A DNA stretch of 64,000 nt from Lates calcarifer (Eukaryota; Chordata; Actinopteri; Centropomidae). Of this stretch, positions 1 through 14,100 are shown in pieces. The stretch's first letter is position 1. The number at the start of each line of letters is the position of its first letter. The stretch spans positions 18,486,712 through 18,550,711 of the forward strand of contig NC_066856.1 in NCBI RefSeq assembly GCF_001640805.2. The letters run 5' to 3'. Position numbers and translations under genes: made by a program. Below the pieces are notes generated by a model. The model did not search any database. It saw only the letters and a list, made by a program, of their open reading frames with translations, and was not told the DNA's origin.

Positions 1-3000
1 ATGGTTGTTTTTTTTCCACTGTACCAATTAATTCTCTCTACAATCTTGTCAACATCTTTCTCATTACTGAATAAACAGAATAATCGGAGAGTAGACAAAG
101 ACTTCCCCTCGCCTAATTTAAGAATTTCTAGAGTGACCGCTGGCCCAGTTGGACTTACATTAACTATTATTTATTACTAATATTGCTTGCCTGGAGTCGG
201 TATAATTTAAAAGTTTTCCTGCTGATATGATGACTTGTTTCATTACCAAAAACTAAAATGATATTTCCTCTAAAGGTTTATACAAATTTAGAAAGATTAT
301 AGATAGTTAGGGTAGCATTACAGCGACCGGGTGAATGAACCATAAAACTTTCCATTTAAGAAAAGAAGCCAAAGTTTTGAGGTGTTAAATGTCAACGAGA
401 CACAAGGCAACCGTTTCAAGAACAAAGATGAAATGGCAAATCAATATGATCAAACTGTAGATAGAGCAAGTTGTAATTCAAAAGTGAAGTGTTTTGTGCA
501 CCTCATTTTATGGAACACATCTCATTTGCCTACCTTTGCCACGGTACAATATATTGGAAAATAACAATAATCTAATTTATCGCACCTTATTATGAAGCAG
601 GAAGCCTTTTGCAAGCACCATGTACAGTAATATGCCTACAGCAGTCACGTAGAGAAAGCAGGATGTCAGCTGCACTCTGAAGCCTTTTGACAGCACCCAC
701 AGCTCTAATATACAGTCATGTACTTACACGCATACAGTAAATGTAAAATAAAGTAGAGTTGAAGTCTAAAATATGCTTCAGGTTACAGTCAGGGATAGCT
801 GCAGTGACGCAACTGATAACAAAAGAGTTCAACCAAGTACATAACTCCTAAAATCCACCCAAAAGCAGTCGTGGTAATCCATTATTACCTTCTCCTCTCT
901 TTTAAGAAGTATCCTATTATCTAACTCAACATGTCTGTTGAGTATCTCTCTGACTCAGGGCTCAATATATGGTTACTTGTTCTCAAAAGGCAGAGACCCA
1001 CTTATCTGTCACCACCAGCAGAAAATCTACCTGAGAAGCACATCATAGTGCGGGGCTGTTATGAATAGATCATAACTCTCGTAACGAGATCTCAACACAG
1101 ACACCTTGTGTTCCATCAGTCAGGATGTAAGGGCTTGACAGTGACCGAGGGTAGGACTTCTGACAATGCTTCTTTGTGTGTCGCCAATTATTAATGTGAC
1201 TCAGTGAAAAGGAGAGGTAACGAGATCTAGCAATCGAGAGAGGAGGCAAGGGAGACAATGACCCGACGGAAAGAGAAAGAGAAAAAGACAGAGACGAATC
1301 ACCGTGGCAACAGAGAAAAACAGATATGTCGAACAATATCTGTGCATTCGTATTTTTTATATCACCTCTTTTATTCCATCTGCTCTGTTTTTACCTACTT
1401 TTGCATCTTCACACTTTGTTCTGATATTTTGTCCTTGTAAGTAACAAAGCTAACAAACATAGCACTTGTGCATTTTTCTTGTTTTAAACTGAGCTAAGGT
1501 GTCTGTGGTGAAAGAATTGCTTGACATTGCTTTTACCAAAACAAATAGATTTTAACATGTTTGACTGAAAAAATGTTCGGAACGTGCACCTTTAAAGCTG
1601 GTATCATCAATATGTTTAATAAATATATATTATATTAAGAGTTGAAAACCAACAAAGAGCTAAACGAAGAGTGAATATTTTACTTAAATTTTCCTGCCAG
1701 AAGCATGTTGCTGTGTACTTGCTCAATATGTAAATATTTGCTAAAATGTGCTTACTGTTTATCGTGCTGCCCCAAGTGGCCACAATAATGAACTGATATG
1801 GGTAAGAGTTTTAAAGTGGGCTGTTACATGATCTTAAACAGGTTTTTGTGTTTAAAATCTAATTTAAAGACCATTACATCAAAAAAATTTGGGTCACAGT
1901 GTTATTCATCACTGGAATATTGCACAAATTACAGAGTGGCAGTAATTTATGCATTAAAAGTGGAACTAATATGGCCATGGTTTACAGAAAAAATATGTTG
2001 TAGTTCAATTTTTTAATGACAACAATCTCTCCAAACCAGGTAAAGAAAACCAACGCCATCTGCATAGAAAAACTGGACACATGGTTAAGGGCTTTTTCAG
2101 TGAACCCACCCTTTAAAGACTATGCGTGGGCAGCTGCTTTTTCTCACCTCTATTTGTAGTCCACCTGCATTCACCCATTTCTGCTTCTCCATGTTAAACT
2201 GTAGGGACATTTTGCTCTAATCACTTGCAAGAAATGAAGCTAATGAAGGTAGCAGACGGCCCCTTCTGAGTTAAAAAAGCCTCATCGTGTTATGGAGGTT
2301 GACTTGCTGAGGGGCAGCACATCAGCTTATTAATGCAACTCGACTCAACACATAGATCAAATCCATACTCTCAGTTTCTCACTGTCAAGTCCTCATGTTA
2401 CATTACAAACACATGCAGAATGTGGTGTGCCGTCTGCAGAGATGCAGAGCGATTTAAAAGCCTGACTAAATTTCTTCTGAAGGACTCGGGGAGGTCTCCT
2501 GGGATGCAGCAGCCTGGCCCTGCCACTAAAGGTAATAGGGTCAGACAGCTCCATATTAGCTGTGGATCATCTCCTTTGACACAACCGTTGATCTCACTGG
2601 CGGCAGCTGAGCAGAGTCCATACCTGTACCTGCCAGGCATAGCTGTACTCACTGCAGAAAGAGAGCATAGGGGGTGGGGTGGGTATGTTTAAGCGGCGAG
2701 CACCTTTTCCACGCTCACTTCCCAGGTACGCTTAACGCCTCGCGGACTCTCTCCATGTGAAGCAGTAGCCTTTGAAGACGTTCTTGCCATTTGCACGCGA
2801 CAGACGGCGGATCAGTTTCACGAAGAAACGCTTCGAAAAGCACATTCAGCACTACCTACCACTTGCGATACGTTAGAGGAGGATAACCCCTGGTGGGAGA
2901 CGGGGGAGATCAGGCCATTCATTTCACAGAAACAAGAACAGATCAGACTGAGAGAGCTGCATCTCCCCAAGGCCCTCCCATATGAATAAGACAAATACAA

Positions 3001-4937
3001 GGCCTGTAATTAAAGATGTAACAAAAGCTCTGTCAATTGTTTCTCCTCACATCTCCGCCGGCATGTCGCCTTGTATTATGGCACAAAGCTTAGTCTAGCG
3101 TGCTCTGTACACAAGGCTGCTAGCTAAGGTTCAGCTGTCCTCACATACACTCTGCTAAAAAAACTCCTCTGCCCCCTCTTGAGTGAGAAAACAGTGGTGT
3201 TGTTCTTTTGTTTTAAGCTTCATAATATCAGCATTGGAGATAATCAAATCCTTCAGAGCACGTAGTGATTTATATTGCATGACTGAGCAGGCTGGGATTT
3301 GGGAGTCTCGCTCAAGGACGCTCTGACAAGCGCACATTCACCGTTGATGGACGTATGCTGGCTGCAGAGGGAACTGGACCTGCGAGCGGATTTCGGGTTT
3401 TCTGCCACAAATATTTCTCTGAGACAGAGCTGGTGGAAATAATCTCATTGATTAAGTTAAACCTCAGTGGACGGAGCCAGAGAAACCACAGTGTTTCAGA
3501 GCGTGTTGGGGTAACTCACAGAAAGACTCTGGGCTAAATCTGATTTTAAAGGGATTATTTTTTTCCAGGTTGGCAGCAGTAGCCTCATCTGCTCTTACCT
3601 TTACTGAGTCTAAGGTGTTCATTGAATATACAGACATTTGAGGCATAACATCATGAGGCTTAATTTGCCCTCCACTGTCTACTGACATTACTGCCACACA
3701 TCTTCAAATCTTCACGGTTTTACAATGCTTTAAACCTCTCATGAATCCACTGTCCTTCACATAGCTCACATAAATACATGCTTTTTGACATATCAAATGC
3801 TCATGTGAACAGTTTTTATTTAATACATTTCACGCTCTGTCAGTACGTATCATCCTCACTGCACACTGACATACTGGCTGCAACAATGTGAAGACAAACT
3901 AACATTAAAGAGTAATACCAGGATGAAAAGTGGTGTTTCAATGCCCTTTCAAATTTATTTATTTATATATTACACTAAAAGAATAATTCCAATTCACTAC
4001 AACTTGGATCCTATTTTGAAGGCTATTTTGATAAAGACATCTTAAATGCGCCCTGTGGAGTTTACTTGTAAACAAATTAATATTAAATATTTATTTTTCT
4101 ATCATGTATCCTTAAGTGCTAACAAATCTGAAACTCTAATCTGCAATCTGTGCTGCATAGCTGCTTCATTCATAATGACATTTACTGATACTGAAACACA
4201 AAAAGGAGCTTGTTTGTTGGTTTGAAGCACACCCTACATGTTACTGGGTCACTTTTTCCCGACCATGAACTTATAAAATGTTCTGACGTTAACTGATAGT
4301 CTGCTCTGAATATTTCATGTCACTCTGACTTTCTGGCTACAGCATCTCTACTAAAATGTCAATTCGGTGAATGTGGAGGTGTCATATTATCCCATTTTGT
4401 GCATGGGGGAATGAATTCTGGTTTAATTTTCCCACACATAATGCCCAGATCAGTCCCAGAAGTGTCACATCTTCAAAAGCTCATTCTGAGCGGCGGCAGT
4501 GGCAGCGGTGATGGCAATTAATTCCAGCTTTAGGAGCGTCGGCCTGTTTTTCCTTTTACTTTTCATCAATACCAAGTGTTTCCACATTCTTTGGGATAGT
4601 TTTTGTCAGCCTCTGTAAATGAGGTATTAAAATTCTCCTTTGCTATTCTGTGGCTGTCTATCCAGCACGCAAATTACTCTCTTTTGGAAATAACTGGCGG
4701 TGATGTTTCTCAGGCTGCTTCCAGATTCGGCGGCCCAGAATCGCGTTTCGCTGTGGGGCTGAGCACAGCAGTCGAGTCATTAGAGCAGTCAGAGAGAAAT
4801 GATTTCAGATCAGTCTGTCACCAACCCCTGGGTTGCAGCACTGGTGTTAATGGGAACATTATTAAATCAGCTAGAAAAACAGGTGCCAGATTTTTTCTCT
4901 GAATCAAGCACCCAGTCAAACCATTATTTTGCACTGT

Positions 4938-5050
4938 TAGCACATGGTTTTGAGTGAAACCTCAACAACTAGTGGATGGATTACCATGAGATCTGGTACA
5001 GACATTCATGTTAACCCAAGTCTGAATTGCCTTCAAGGTGTAAATGACTG
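4938..5050. repeat. dispersed teleost repeat, copy 1
   Basis: The words GGTTTTGAGTGAAA, CTCAACAACTAGTGGATGG and GGTACAGACATTCATGTT follow one another as in a short interspersed repeat I recognise from many teleost genomes. A second, more diverged copy with the same word order lies at 49459-49540. It has no coding capacity. The family name is not known to me. Confidence 0.65.
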
Positions 5051-8000
5051 ACGCTGCAATGTAATCCAATGGGCATTTGTCCACATATTATTATTATAAG
5101 TGTCTGACAACATTAGAGATAGGATTCATAAGGCCAAGAGTTTAGTTTAGTCCTTTAATGCTGCCTTTTTCTGTCCTGGCATACGCTCACAAGGGTGCAC
5201 AGGGACAAGCCGCACACGTGTAAAGTAAACACATGCACCTTTTATCCAGACGCACCTTGTAAAGTCACTTCCACGGAGTTTTCACAGTAATCACTCTGCA
5301 TGCACAGAGGATAAAGTCATGTTCTTTTGGTAAAAGGGTTCACCGACTGCAGCCCAAGATCCTCTGACCCCCAGATTGTGCGTTTGTAAGAATAAAGCCA
5401 CCAGCTAAAGCAAAGGTTTTGTGGATCTAAAACCTTCTGAGATGAACAGGTCCTTTGAAGCTTTTAGTTGCCAGGTGACAGAGAAAAAGTGCACAATTTG
5501 AGCATGTTGCAACAGAGTTTGGGAGTAAGACTCCAGGTGGAGGGAGGACTTCATAACCAATTGATGATTTTTTCATGCACCAATAGTGAATGAGTAGTCG
5601 GCCAAGACTGGGCAACAGCTTCATCCACAGCGTTGCACAAGTTGGACGTCTTAGGAGATGATTATACTGGGACAAATAAATCGTCCTCTCCTCCTGCTGT
5701 AACTTCTGTTCCTTCCTTTTCCTCTGTTTAGATTCGTCATATTTATGTAGCAGGAAACTTTTCACCCACGTACGTTTTAAAGGAACCACTGCTTTTGCTT
5801 TTTTCCCTGCTTTTTTCCTACTGTGATAAGCCAGGTTTGTTTCAAGGGAGGAGGAGGAGGAGGGGAGAGAGTGGCGGACGGTGTTGTTGTTTAAACCCCC
5901 CGCTGAACTATTTCTTCCTCTGATCACTGGATCAGTGTGGAACTACAAACACACAGAAACCAACAAAGGAGACATTTATCCTGTGTATGTGTGTTTGTTT
6001 CTGGTTAGACGTGGCAGCCTGTGCATGCACCCCCCTCCTCCTGCATACCAAACATGTAATGGAGCGTGCACACTCCCCCCAACCCTTAATTGTTATTCTA
6101 TTGACTCAGGAGGTGGGGGTAGGGAGATAGTCAAAACCTGCTGATATGAGACGCGTGCACTTGCAACCAGGGCATGAATCACAGGTATTGTGTCTATTAG
6201 TTTAGCTCAGGTTGATTAAGTGAAGAAAAAACCTCAAGTTTCCACAAACAAACTTGCCACTGAGTGAGTTAAAACACTCTGGAGCGGGATGCTATTTTTC
6301 ATTTGGAGAAACATGTTTTCCTTTCTTCTTTCCACACTCATCTTTGTAAATAATTTAGCAGGAATAACATTGCAGACAGAATGCATTCATAATTTAGGCA
6401 TTTCATGTTCTGCGTGCATTTGTGTTTGTTTCTTGCGTCAGTCACAATGTATGTACCCTCCCCCACCCCCCACCTTCGCCTGTCTTAATTTCTACTTCAA
6501 AAGTTACTTTCATGTCACATTCAAGCAGCGCACACAGGGTCACGGGGACAGAGCAGAGAGTAAGGGGTTATGGGGAATGACAGAACAGGGGAGGGGTAAA
6601 TATCAGAGCAAGGCACGCTGTTCCTGAGGTTTGTGGTCCTGCTGCTCCGAGGCCCCCACGTCTCCTTGGCTTCTGTCAGCTCATCAAGGCCAAGTGCCTG
6701 CCTATCCCCCGCTGGAATACGCATCAAATGGCCCGGGGAGCCTTTTATCCCAAACTGAATGCCGCCTCTTGTCGCAGCGGAGGGGCTCGGCAACGGCAAA
6801 GTTTAACACGCCGGAGTGGAAAGTCAATACCCCCGCGAGAGACAACCAGGAAAGGGAGAAAACGGTGAAAAGGTCACCGGGAAAACAGGATCTTGAAAAA
6901 AGACAGCTCGTCTGAGACGAGAGCGCACACGCGAAAGCAGGAAGCAGCCAGATGATGCCAGGCAGGCAGTTAATGTCACGGTTCACTCTTTTCGACCCCC
7001 CGTGCCAATTCTGATGTCTCACAATTAAGGCCAAACATCTTATTTTTGTCTTTTCCACCAATTACTGTAAAGGTTACTGTTTCAGCTGTGAACTGTGGCT
7101 TGTGTGTACAAATCCTCCCCCTCAACAAAGACGCAACGACTTACTCTACTCGTCTAATTTCCCTTTGTTTCAACCTGTAGCCAAAATCAGACATGAAAAG
7201 GCTTGACTGCACACCCCAAAAGACACAGAAGAGCTCTTTGTACTCGGGCTTGTTCTGCTCCATGCCATTTTTAATCTTGGGCAGAAGGGAAGAGAGGCTG
7301 CTCCTCTTATCTTAGATGACATGGAGGCTTTGCTCCATCTCTCTGGCACTCTCTCATCTCGTTCTTCTGAAACCTAACCCCCTCTTTCATGCTTTTCCCC
7401 TAGTGGTGGTTGTGGTGGCAAAGTGATACACTGAATGAGACTGGGCTGAATTTTGTTTAGGTTATTCCATCTGAAGGCTGTTACATGATCAGTGAGGGTA
7501 AAGAAGGGTAGACGGCAAATAGAGTATTACCTTCCCGGGCTTGTGTTTTTCATCAAGTCAGACGCACGTAACTGTTGTCATTATTTTTAATTGCCTATTG
7601 GATGCGCCGTGCTATTAAGAGCTTATTTAACTTTCAATCTTGGGAGAGCAGGTCAGGAGTGTTTATTCAGTGGAGGATCCTCTGCTTTCCCTGGTTCCAG
7701 GCCTTTGAAATGTCTCCCGCAGCTCTGGTAAATGGCTATTTGCAGAGTTAGTGGTACAACCGAGCCAAAAGTTGGATGTTTTATCAAGTCATTATGGCTA
7801 GTTCTGTTTAACTAGCCTCTGTAACTCAATGCAATCTCTTATTTAACATGTCTTTAATGGCTTTTTATGGAAAAAATGAAGTATTGTTAGTGTTTACATA
7901 TTTAAGACAAGTCAGCTCCACTGCAGGAGCTGCTGCAGGAGAAACTGATACCCTTGTAATGCTAACAATGCTAAACAATTACTTTACTACCATAAAACTT

Positions 8001-9540
8001 TAAAAAATTTTATTATTACAGACATATCTGAACTAACCATGACCCCATGGATGCATCTCTTCTGTCAAGCTGTGATGTTTAACCCGCATAAGTCTTGGAC
8101 TTATAGATCAGTGCTGGAATGAGGCCTGAAACCTGATGTAAGTTAGCATTTTAGCTGTGGTTTTAACACAAGCTCAAGACATTTTCAGGTTTTATTCTCC
8201 GACATAAAATCCGTCAGTAAATCCTCTCCTCCTGATGTTTGAAGCTTTTACGTGTCTTAAAAAAGGCGGTTGCTAACGAGTGTCTAAATGAGACTACAGA
8301 GGTTGTCGGGGACGTTAACATGAAAACCCATCTACTCCACCAGTCCACCTTTACAGCCTCGTTGTGTTTCTACTCACGCTCTTTCAAACCATCACTAACT
8401 TTCTAAGAAGAAAGGCTTTTGTAGAAGAGCTCAGAGCTAAATTAAATTAAAAGTTGGAAGCTTAGCGGTGGAGTTTTTTACCTCTGAAGATTGTATTTAG
8501 ACTTCAAATATCATGACAGTGGTGTTCATTTGTGAAGATTATCTGACAAACAAGACATTTAATTATCATAAACAAAGCGTATTTTCTGCAACAATTAAAA
8601 AAACTATGAAAAAATTGGCTTTTTGTTGCTTACATGTTGGTCTACAAAAATACATCATCCCTGCACTACTCTGTAGAAAATGTTCATTAAAGGCAGCTAA
8701 AAGACAAATATCTTCAAAAACCTGCTGGCCTCTTGTAAACATATTGAACTAGCCACTAGATACACTGATCCAAGGCAGGATTTTTATATGAGTCAGAAAT
8801 GTCAATGGAATTTGGAATGAGATTATGTTTTCAGGCGTTGCAGCGTTCTCGAAACCATCAAGAAAGTTTGTTTCTGTCTTTATCCAACTCAGGGAAGACG
8901 CACTAGCTCAACAAATTAGATACTTAAGACACAAATGTATACTTAAGGGAAAAAATGGCTAACAAGATGGTAATGTAATGAACTGGTAATTGAGAAGATA
9001 CTTGTCTAGAGAGGATACGCCACTCTAACAACCATGAAATCTGCCTTCCTAATGAAAGACCTGGAGTGTCTGAAGGTACCCTGATGTCAAACCTACAGCT
9101 CTAAACCTTTAGAGTAGGCGTTCTTGATCTGATCCGTGAAAGCACCATATCCCTACAACATCCTACATCTTACCACAAAACTAAAGTCCAACAACATGCA
9201 GAACATTAACTGTATCCAATCTATTTCTACGCCGGATCCGGTCCTTTGTGAAGAACCCCGAAGGGACTTGTTTTCCAGACGTCTACCACCATAACGGACT
9301 TTAAAACCAGACCATAAGCCCTATAGGGTTCGATTTGTTCTGCCAATTATCATCCCCAGCCTCTGCCACAGTGATGGAAGGTGTTGTTCAATGGGCCTGA
9401 ATGCTACTCTCTCCGTGGCCCGCCCCAACAAAGAGGGAGCCCCCTGCCTTTTTTTTTTTTATTCTGGGGGTCCAGTCAAGCATTTGCTGACAGATTGGCT
9501 GGGGCGCTAACCAGTCAGGTCTTCAAAGAGACAAAGACTG

Positions 9541-9590
9541 GGGGGGGGGGTGGCGGGGATGGGTTTAGTGGAAGGGGGGGGCTAGTGGTG
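9541..9590 (+). repeat. G-rich tract with four or more G-runs
   Basis: A run of ten Gs is followed by GGCGGGG, GGG and a run of eight Gs within 50 bases, so the plus strand could form a G-quadruplex. It is flanked by a poly-T run at about 9450-9460 and a purine-rich stretch. It is not near any identified gene end. Confidence 0.6.
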
Positions 9591-10769
9591 AAGAAGAATG
9601 ACCTGCCAAATGAGAAAGAAGACATATTGAAAGGGACAGAGAGGGAGAAAGAAAAAAAACATATTGAACCGATAGAGAAGTACAACCTTTTGACCATCTG
9701 GCTCGGCGGGTGACAACAGCCTTCATCTGTATTTTTAGAGCTGTACAACACACCAAATTACTCTGTCAGGAAGATTAAGGAGAGTCAAGAGGCTGTCGAG
9801 TGGGGGAAAAAAAAAAAAAAAAAGCTAAGACGTCCAAACGGCGAAATTCAAAAACTTTGCTAGCTCATGTCTGCAGCTCCATCACTTTATTTTGACTGTA
9901 AATATAATACGGAAACAGCTCAGACAATGTAATGGAAACAAAAAAACACTAAATGAGAACCCGAGCAGAGCACCGGCCTAGAACGCTTCTTGTTCCTGTG
10001 TAATATATTCTCATTTCTGTTTAAACATGGTTGAGTACATCTCCAATATGATTTCATTTTACCAAGTCCTTCCCCCTCCTCCTGAAGACTCGAGTCTGAA
10101 AACCTCTTTTTGCCGCATTAATTCCATGATTGCTTAAATGAAACACTGCTATTTTTCCCGCTCTGTGCTAAACAGGGATCAGATCTCCGTGACCATGACT
10201 AATCTTCCACCATGCTTTTTTTTTTTGTTGCACGTATTGGCATGCACCTAATTTTTCAAGGATCTTTTTGCCAATTTGGAAAACTAATTGCTTTGACTCT
10301 GACTGGGCGAGCAGCGGAATATAATGCAGTTTAAAGCTTCATCTTCTACGCCCATAAATCCCTCTACAGATCCAGCGTTGTACCACACCGGCTCGTTAAA
10401 ATGTATGAGGGAAGGTGATTTTTTTCTTCTTCTTCTCCTCTCATCTTTTGCGTTTTCTACTTCGCTGGTCAGTGATCCAAGGATCCTGTACCCCCCTGGC
10501 AATCCACCACCACCACCTCCACCTCCACCAACTCCATGCTGGCCACTTTATTCATTTGCAAATACCCTGGGATGAAATGAGTTGCTTTTGTGGTGGAGCA
10601 TTCCCCCTCCACTCCTCTCTATCTGCCACCTCTTCTCATTCCTCCATCCTTTCCTCTCCTGATTTCACCCCACTTCTTCCTATCCTGCTGTCAATCTACC
10701 CCCCCATCCTAACTCACTCTCTCCTCCTCTTTCTCCACCTCTTCCCCCCCGTCCACTGATTGCAAAGAA

Positions 10770-10912
10770 GAGGGACAATTGGTCCTTTACTCTGATTGGG
10801 TCCCCAGATAGGCAACATTGGGGGATGAGAGCGTGCAGACAGCTATGAGAGGCAGAACGAAGCTGTGACAGGATAGAGGCAGCACGAGAAGATATATATT
10901 TATATATAGATG
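10770..10912 (+). promoter_or_regulatory. candidate cdh20 promoter
   Basis: Two ATTGG boxes (inverted CCAAT) lie at 10777-10781 and 10794-10798. About 100 bp further on, at 10891-10909, is an alternating TA stretch that could act as a TATA element. It is followed by a purine-rich region ending in a strong splice donor at 11147. The arrangement fits a promoter plus untranslated first exon for the plus-strand cadherin whose coding begins at 16.8 kb. This is inference from motif spacing only; TA-rich stretches are common here by chance. Confidence 0.35.
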
Positions 10913-10929
10913 GAGAGAGAGGAAACTTT

Positions 10930-11146
10930 ACAAAGAGGACAGTGAGAGAGAGAGAGAGAGAGCATGGACTCAAGGTGACTTTAGGGAAACTGATGCACTG
11001 CAGGCAGTAGCTTTCACAACTTTTACAAGGGAAATTTAGCAAGCGTGCGGGGAAAAGAAGAACAAAGAGATAAGAGAAGAAGGAAAAACGAGCATTTTTC
11101 ACAGAAGACGGACTGAGAAAGTGGAGTAAAGTTGAAAAGGAATAAG
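10930..11146 (+). other. cdh20: candidate non-coding first exon of cdh20
   Basis: The segment has higher G+A content than its surroundings and includes a (GA)n run at 10942-10962. It ends in AATAAG followed by GTAAGG, a near-consensus donor at 11147. Type II cadherin genes normally have one or more untranslated exons before the exon with the start codon, and the next supported acceptor is at 16766-16767. The 5' end is a guess from the TA-rich element at about 10.9 kb. Only transcript data could confirm it. Confidence 0.35.
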
Positions 11147-14100
11147 GTAAGGTGTGGAATTTTTGCTTAAAGAAAGAAAAAATATATTAATAATAATAAT
11201 CCTTGACTTTCACCGGTCATGTTTTTGAAACACAATAAGAAATGCCAATAATACTTTGAAGCTGTAAACAGGGGAATGGTGAGGCTGATTTACGGGGTGA
11301 CTGGGGATTTGTCAGCTGTAACTGAGCGCTGAAGCGCAAATGGAGTTGGAGAGCACTGAGATGAGAAACAGGAGGTGGGGAGCACTGTATCATTACTACA
11401 CCCAATCGATGGTTCTTTCTTAGTGTGTTAATTGATAAACAATGTTTGCAGAAGCAAATATGTTGCGTGTCTGGCTGTCAAAAGTAGGTCACGGTGAATA
11501 TTCGGAGAGCCAGGAAGAGAGAAGGGGTGGGGGTTCAGTGGCACATTAAAAAACTTTTGTGAACACGAGCTCAGGCTCAAAGCGTGGCTCCAATTCTCAG
11601 CACGTCTGCACTGTCACTACTTCAAACAAGTCATGCTGAAGGAGAGGAATGCCTATCTGCTTTTTTACGGACTTCTGTTTGGCATTCAGACCTCATTTCT
11701 CAGCCTGACTCAAGGTTTCTCACTTAAGATGAGGACAGATTCATTTTTTTTTTCTATCAAAGCCATTAAGCTATCGCCTGTCTTGTAAAGCTCGGGCCGA
11801 CAAATAAGACGCCAGATTGGCGTGTGTGCGAGAGGCGGTGAAGGAGCCTCAGAAAGGTGAGCATTGTGAGCACAGGCCTCCATAATAACAACACCGTTCA
11901 GGTTTCTGCAATGGTGGTGGTGCTTGAGATGTCTGAGGACATTCCAGCACAGGAAATGGTCTAATAAAGCAGGAGGACTCTCCAGCTCTAGCAGCCAATG
12001 TGGTGGATGAAAACCCCCACAAAAAAATATTCAAAAGGAGATTATGAGTTGGATACTAACTTGAAAGGATCTGTCCCCAAGACGCCACTGTTTAATTTGC
12101 TACGGAGTGACACTGATTGCAAACTTTTCCAGATGACGCTTATGCATGGTGACATCATTTCCATGCACCAGTGCCTGGGATGAATGCCAGTTTGTGTGAT
12201 TTAATTTCTCCATAAATGACAAGGCTCCTTTTATGGCCTCCACCGAGCGATGAATGAACTAAATGTGCACTGGGGAAGAGGAGAGGGAGCGAGTCCAAAA
12301 AAGAGAGAAAAGGATTAAAGGATCGGAGAGAGAAAACTGAAATTAAGTGCAGGGTTCGAGCGATACAATAAACGCAGAGGTTGGAGAAGACAGGAAGTAA
12401 ATAGAGGAGGGATAAAATGATTTCTGGCTTTGTTATTGTAGGGTACAGAAGCAGGGGTTGAAGAAACTTCTGAAGCTCAGCCGGCGCACAAAGGCACACA
12501 GAGAGTGGAGGGAGAGACGAGTAATTAAAAACACCTTACAGTAAAAACCAGCCGCAGGGAGGGAGGCGCTCGTCGCAGGCGCAGCGGTGGCGGCGAGCAC
12601 ACAGCTGCACGGGCCGAGGCCCGGGGAGCTCCCTACAATTAAGAGAGCACGGCAAAGGCAGGTTCAAAGCCTGCCTGCCCCCACCCCCCCATGCCAGCGT
12701 CTCAGTCCTGAGGGGCGGCAGAGTTAGAGGAATGAGGACGAATAGAGGGTAGCGGCCTGACACAAACACACAGGCATGCTGTGCATCCACAGAGAAGTCA
12801 TATTCATACCCACACACAAACAACTGTGTGATCTTGAGAGAGTTTGGGCGAGGATGCACACCTCCCTTAGCCTGACTCTGCCTTTGAAGGCGGCCATGTC
12901 CCCCTGTGAGCCAGCTGAAGAGAGCTGGGTCCTTGCTGCAGGCACTGGCGGTATAGACCCCCTCCCTTTTGCTTTAGAAACCAGACCTGGTCACTTTTAT
13001 TCAGTCTTCACACACATACCAGAGGCCATGCTGCAGGGACAGCCTGTTTATTAAACAGTTAGTGCAGCAGCAGAGTCTGAATTTAATTGGGTAAATACGT
13101 AAATAAACATTAGCATTCAGAAATTAAAAAACTACGCTTCATTGAGGAAATGTGGCTTGTCAACTGCAACACTCGGCCCAGGAAGTGAAATTAGATTCGG
13201 AGGCTGTATTTAAAGAAGAGCCCGACCACATTTTCTCGCAAGAAGCTTATTGTGCCTGACTTAAAGTGCATCAATGCAGCCCCTCGCCTGGGTCGGAGGA
13301 GATATACAGAGCCTTCGCGGTGGCGTCGCTTTCCACCGTGCAAAATCAATTGTGGTTAACAAATTGGCCGTGACGTTTTGCCCTGCCAGGGTGGGTGGAA
13401 ACGCTTCTTCATGGGTCCACCCAGTTTTTTAAAGACCTTTTTACACGGTCTGGGGTGGCCTCTTTTTTTTTCTTTTCATTTTTTTTTTTAGAGCCGAGGT
13501 GTGTGAAGCAGAGACATGGCCACTGTGAAATTAACACTTAATAATGCTCCACATAGCACTTTTAAACAGGGCAAAACCCCATACTAATGTACCACACACA
13601 GACTCGGCCCTTGGTAACCTCACTGGGTGAATGGGTGGTTGGTGGTCCAAAAGATCTGGGTGAGGTTTCTGAAAACATTAGGAGTGGAACTAATGGTTAT
13701 TTTGTCAATTAATCAATTAATTATTGGCCTATAAACCTTAAATTCTGAAGGTGACGTCTTGTTTTGTCTGACCAACACACAAAAACCCAAATATTTTACG
13801 TTTACAATCACATAAGGAGACAATTTTGATGTTTAAGAAGCTAAAATGAAGTAATATTTGATATTTGTGCATGAAAAAAATGACTTAAATTATTCATAAT
13901 TTACCAAAAAAAACATTTTTAATCAGTTGACCAGTTGTTTCAGCCTTTATCCAATACTTTACTTTGAGGAATTCATGGTTTACTTATGTTTAAAAATACA
14001 CGCAACCAAATTACAGTCTAAAATTAAACCAGGAAGTGTCGGACAAAGCATCCAATCCCTACTTTTGGTTCAACAAAAGTATTCAACTTCAAGTATTACG

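Larger units (their letters stand above)
1..10769. other. non-coding upstream DNA
   Basis: No reading frame here has protein-family resemblance, exon-like codon use and splice borders together. The longest open frame (minus strand, 5427-5927) looks fortuitous. The stretch contains one recognisable dispersed repeat at about 4.94-5.05 kb, a G-rich tract at 9.54 kb, short A/T homopolymers, and otherwise unique-looking AT-rich sequence. Given the developmental cadherin downstream, enhancers are possible, but none can be identified from one sequence. Confidence 0.6.

Noticed and set aside
5427..5927. 166-codon minus-strand open frame rich in Lys/Arg
   Set aside because: No recognisable domain, no splice context, a low-complexity basic middle and an arbitrary C-terminus; length is plausible by chance in 64 kb.
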